From Polytrichum commune (taxonomy: Eukaryota; Streptophyta; Polytrichopsida; Polytrichales; Polytrichaceae): 64,000 bases of DNA. The notes below the pieces were generated by a model, which worked only from the letters and a program-made list of their open reading frames with translations, ran no database searches and had not been told where the DNA came from. Positions 62,655 to 64,000 of the stretch are shown here, piece after piece. The stretch is from contig OX485807.1 of the NCBI GenBank assembly GCA_950295325.1, positions 42,996,440-43,060,439 of the forward strand. Direction: 5' to 3'. Made by a program: the position numbers and the translations under genes. Position 1 is the stretch's first letter, and each line of letters opens with the position of its first letter.

Positions 62655-63302
62655 GAGGCATCTATAACTGATAAAAGAAGACAATTAATAGGAGGAGTAA
62701 TAGTGGGGAATCATTTTTCTTGCAAAGAAAAACAAATTCTAAGGAGAATGCATTTTTTTTTTAATTCATGAATATGGAAATTGCTACAAATTTCGAAGCA
62801 TACATTTGAGGGTTACACATAGTTGATCTATAGGTTAACCCATAATTTTCTCATCGCAATGCTACTTCTTGACTATGACAATTGTCAAAACTCTTATGAG
62901 AATAATCAATCACAAGTCACTACCACATGACCTTTAACTTCGTTCGCCTAAAAAATATAGATCTCATCTATGTTGGCATTACATGCCCTAGTGAGCGGTT
63001 AAATGGATCTAGTCAACTAGGGATGCCTCAACCTTGCCCTTGTAGGAATTTTGATAATTGTTGTAGCCAAAAATTAGGATTTGGATGAGCAGTGTTGAGT
63101 CAACCTCTAGATCAACTATGTATTATCCTAAACTCTATTGCTTCTAAATTTGTGGCAATTTCCATATTCATGGAAAAATATGATAAAATTGCATTCTCCT
63201 TAAATTTTGTTTCTCTTTGCAAGAAAAAAAAATGATTCCTTGTTATTACTCCTCCTAAACAAATGCAAACTCTCTTAATTTATCAATTATAGATGCCTCC
63301 AA
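62655..63302. mobile_element. Inverted-repeat element (about 650 bp)
   Basis: The left arm (62655-62840) and right arm (63095-63302) are inverted copies: gaggcatctataactgataa, aggaggagtaata, ggaatca, cttgcaaagaaaaacaaa, aaggagaatgca, catgaatatggaaattgc and acatagttgatcta all recur reverse-complemented. The middle shares sequence with 27.8-28.1 kb. Confidence 0.85.
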
Positions 63303-64000
63303 GATTCATATGCTTGTAGTGCTACTCATCAACTACCTTTTTTTCAATGTAAAAACTTGTATTTAATTTGAGTTTGAGGATTGTCCATGGCAATAGGGTT
63401 GGTTGGCTGATGGGACCTTTCACTTGGGAAAGTGTCTCTAAAATTAGTATCAAGGAAATGTTGGACTTTTGGATAGTCTGCAATTATGCACATGTTGTGT
63501 AATAACAAACTAAAACTTAGCGCAAACATACAACTATATTATCATAATATTATGCTGGTTTTTTTAAAAATCATTAAGCCACATATGAGACACAACAACA
63601 AAGTTGTGGAAGAAGTTAGAGTATTGAGGTAACTTGGAGAATGATGTTGACCATCACTTTGTCCGAATTTGCCCAAAATGTCTGGAATTGCCTAAACACT
63701 AGTTTTGAATACTCCATAAAAACTAGGTCACATGTTTACAATACCTTAACAACACAAATCTCTCAACTATGAAAGTTTTTTTTGAAGAGAGCACTATACC
63801 ACTAATATGCTTGAACCAAGAAGGTAAAAAAAAAAATTTCAATTTTTGCATGTCTTCATCGTAAAGTTCTTCCATTGTGCTATTGATATCAATTTTAATG
63901 CATAGCTAGGGATTAGCTTGTGTAAACTCAATTTCTACTTTTACATAAGTTTGCCTTACAAGACAATTTCTAGCTTCATCGTATTTCAAACATGTATCTA
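63303..64000. other. No gene recognised
   Basis: AT-rich sequence with only short, unremarkable frames up to the window edge. Confidence 0.45.

Overview
This is a piece of a plant nuclear genome: AT-rich, intron-rich and crowded with small transposable elements. Four gene bodies with recognisable plant families are present. A moss, lycophyte or fern is my inference, not a demonstration. It rests on long introns, the bryophyte/lycophyte flavour (from memory) of a degraded DUF7869-type element at the left, and plant-type families (malectin-LRR receptor kinase, FAC1-like AMP deaminase, clan-72 P450, OPR fragment).

Layout. 1.5-3.95 kb: broken DUF7869-like transposon-type gene (minus). 5.0-6.1 kb: 214-bp satellite with palindromic cores. 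6.99-12.64 kb: five-exon cytochrome P450 (plus, 529 codons). 13.66-23.99 kb: sixteen-exon malectin-like LRR receptor kinase (minus, 884 codons), convergent with the P450. 25-40 kb: gene-poor and repeat-rich, with a 1.19-kb fold-back element, two tRNA-derived SINEs, two MULE-like MITEs, a 200-bp palindromic MITE and a hAT-like element. 40.28-54.03 kb: eighteen-exon AMP deaminase (minus, about 915 codons) whose introns carry two hAT MITEs, a Tourist-like MITE and a LINE remnant. 57-61 kb: a truncated, frameshifted OPR fragment between two copies of an unidentified block. 61.5-63.3 kb: two more inverted-repeat elements.

The three complete genes belong to unrelated processes: small-molecule oxidation at the ER, surface signalling, and purine metabolism. 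Nothing suggests a cluster. Exon joins were chosen by splice sites, by frame continuity (both the P450 and the receptor kinase sum to exact codon multiples) and by conserved family residues recalled from memory.

The strongest unusual signals are in the repeat layer: target-site duplications that can be read directly, one insertion whose empty site exists elsewhere in the window, 5S-rRNA-headed SINEs, a large fold-back element with matched C/G tracts, and three introns that appear to use GC donors. I did not find a convincing new multi-gene system.
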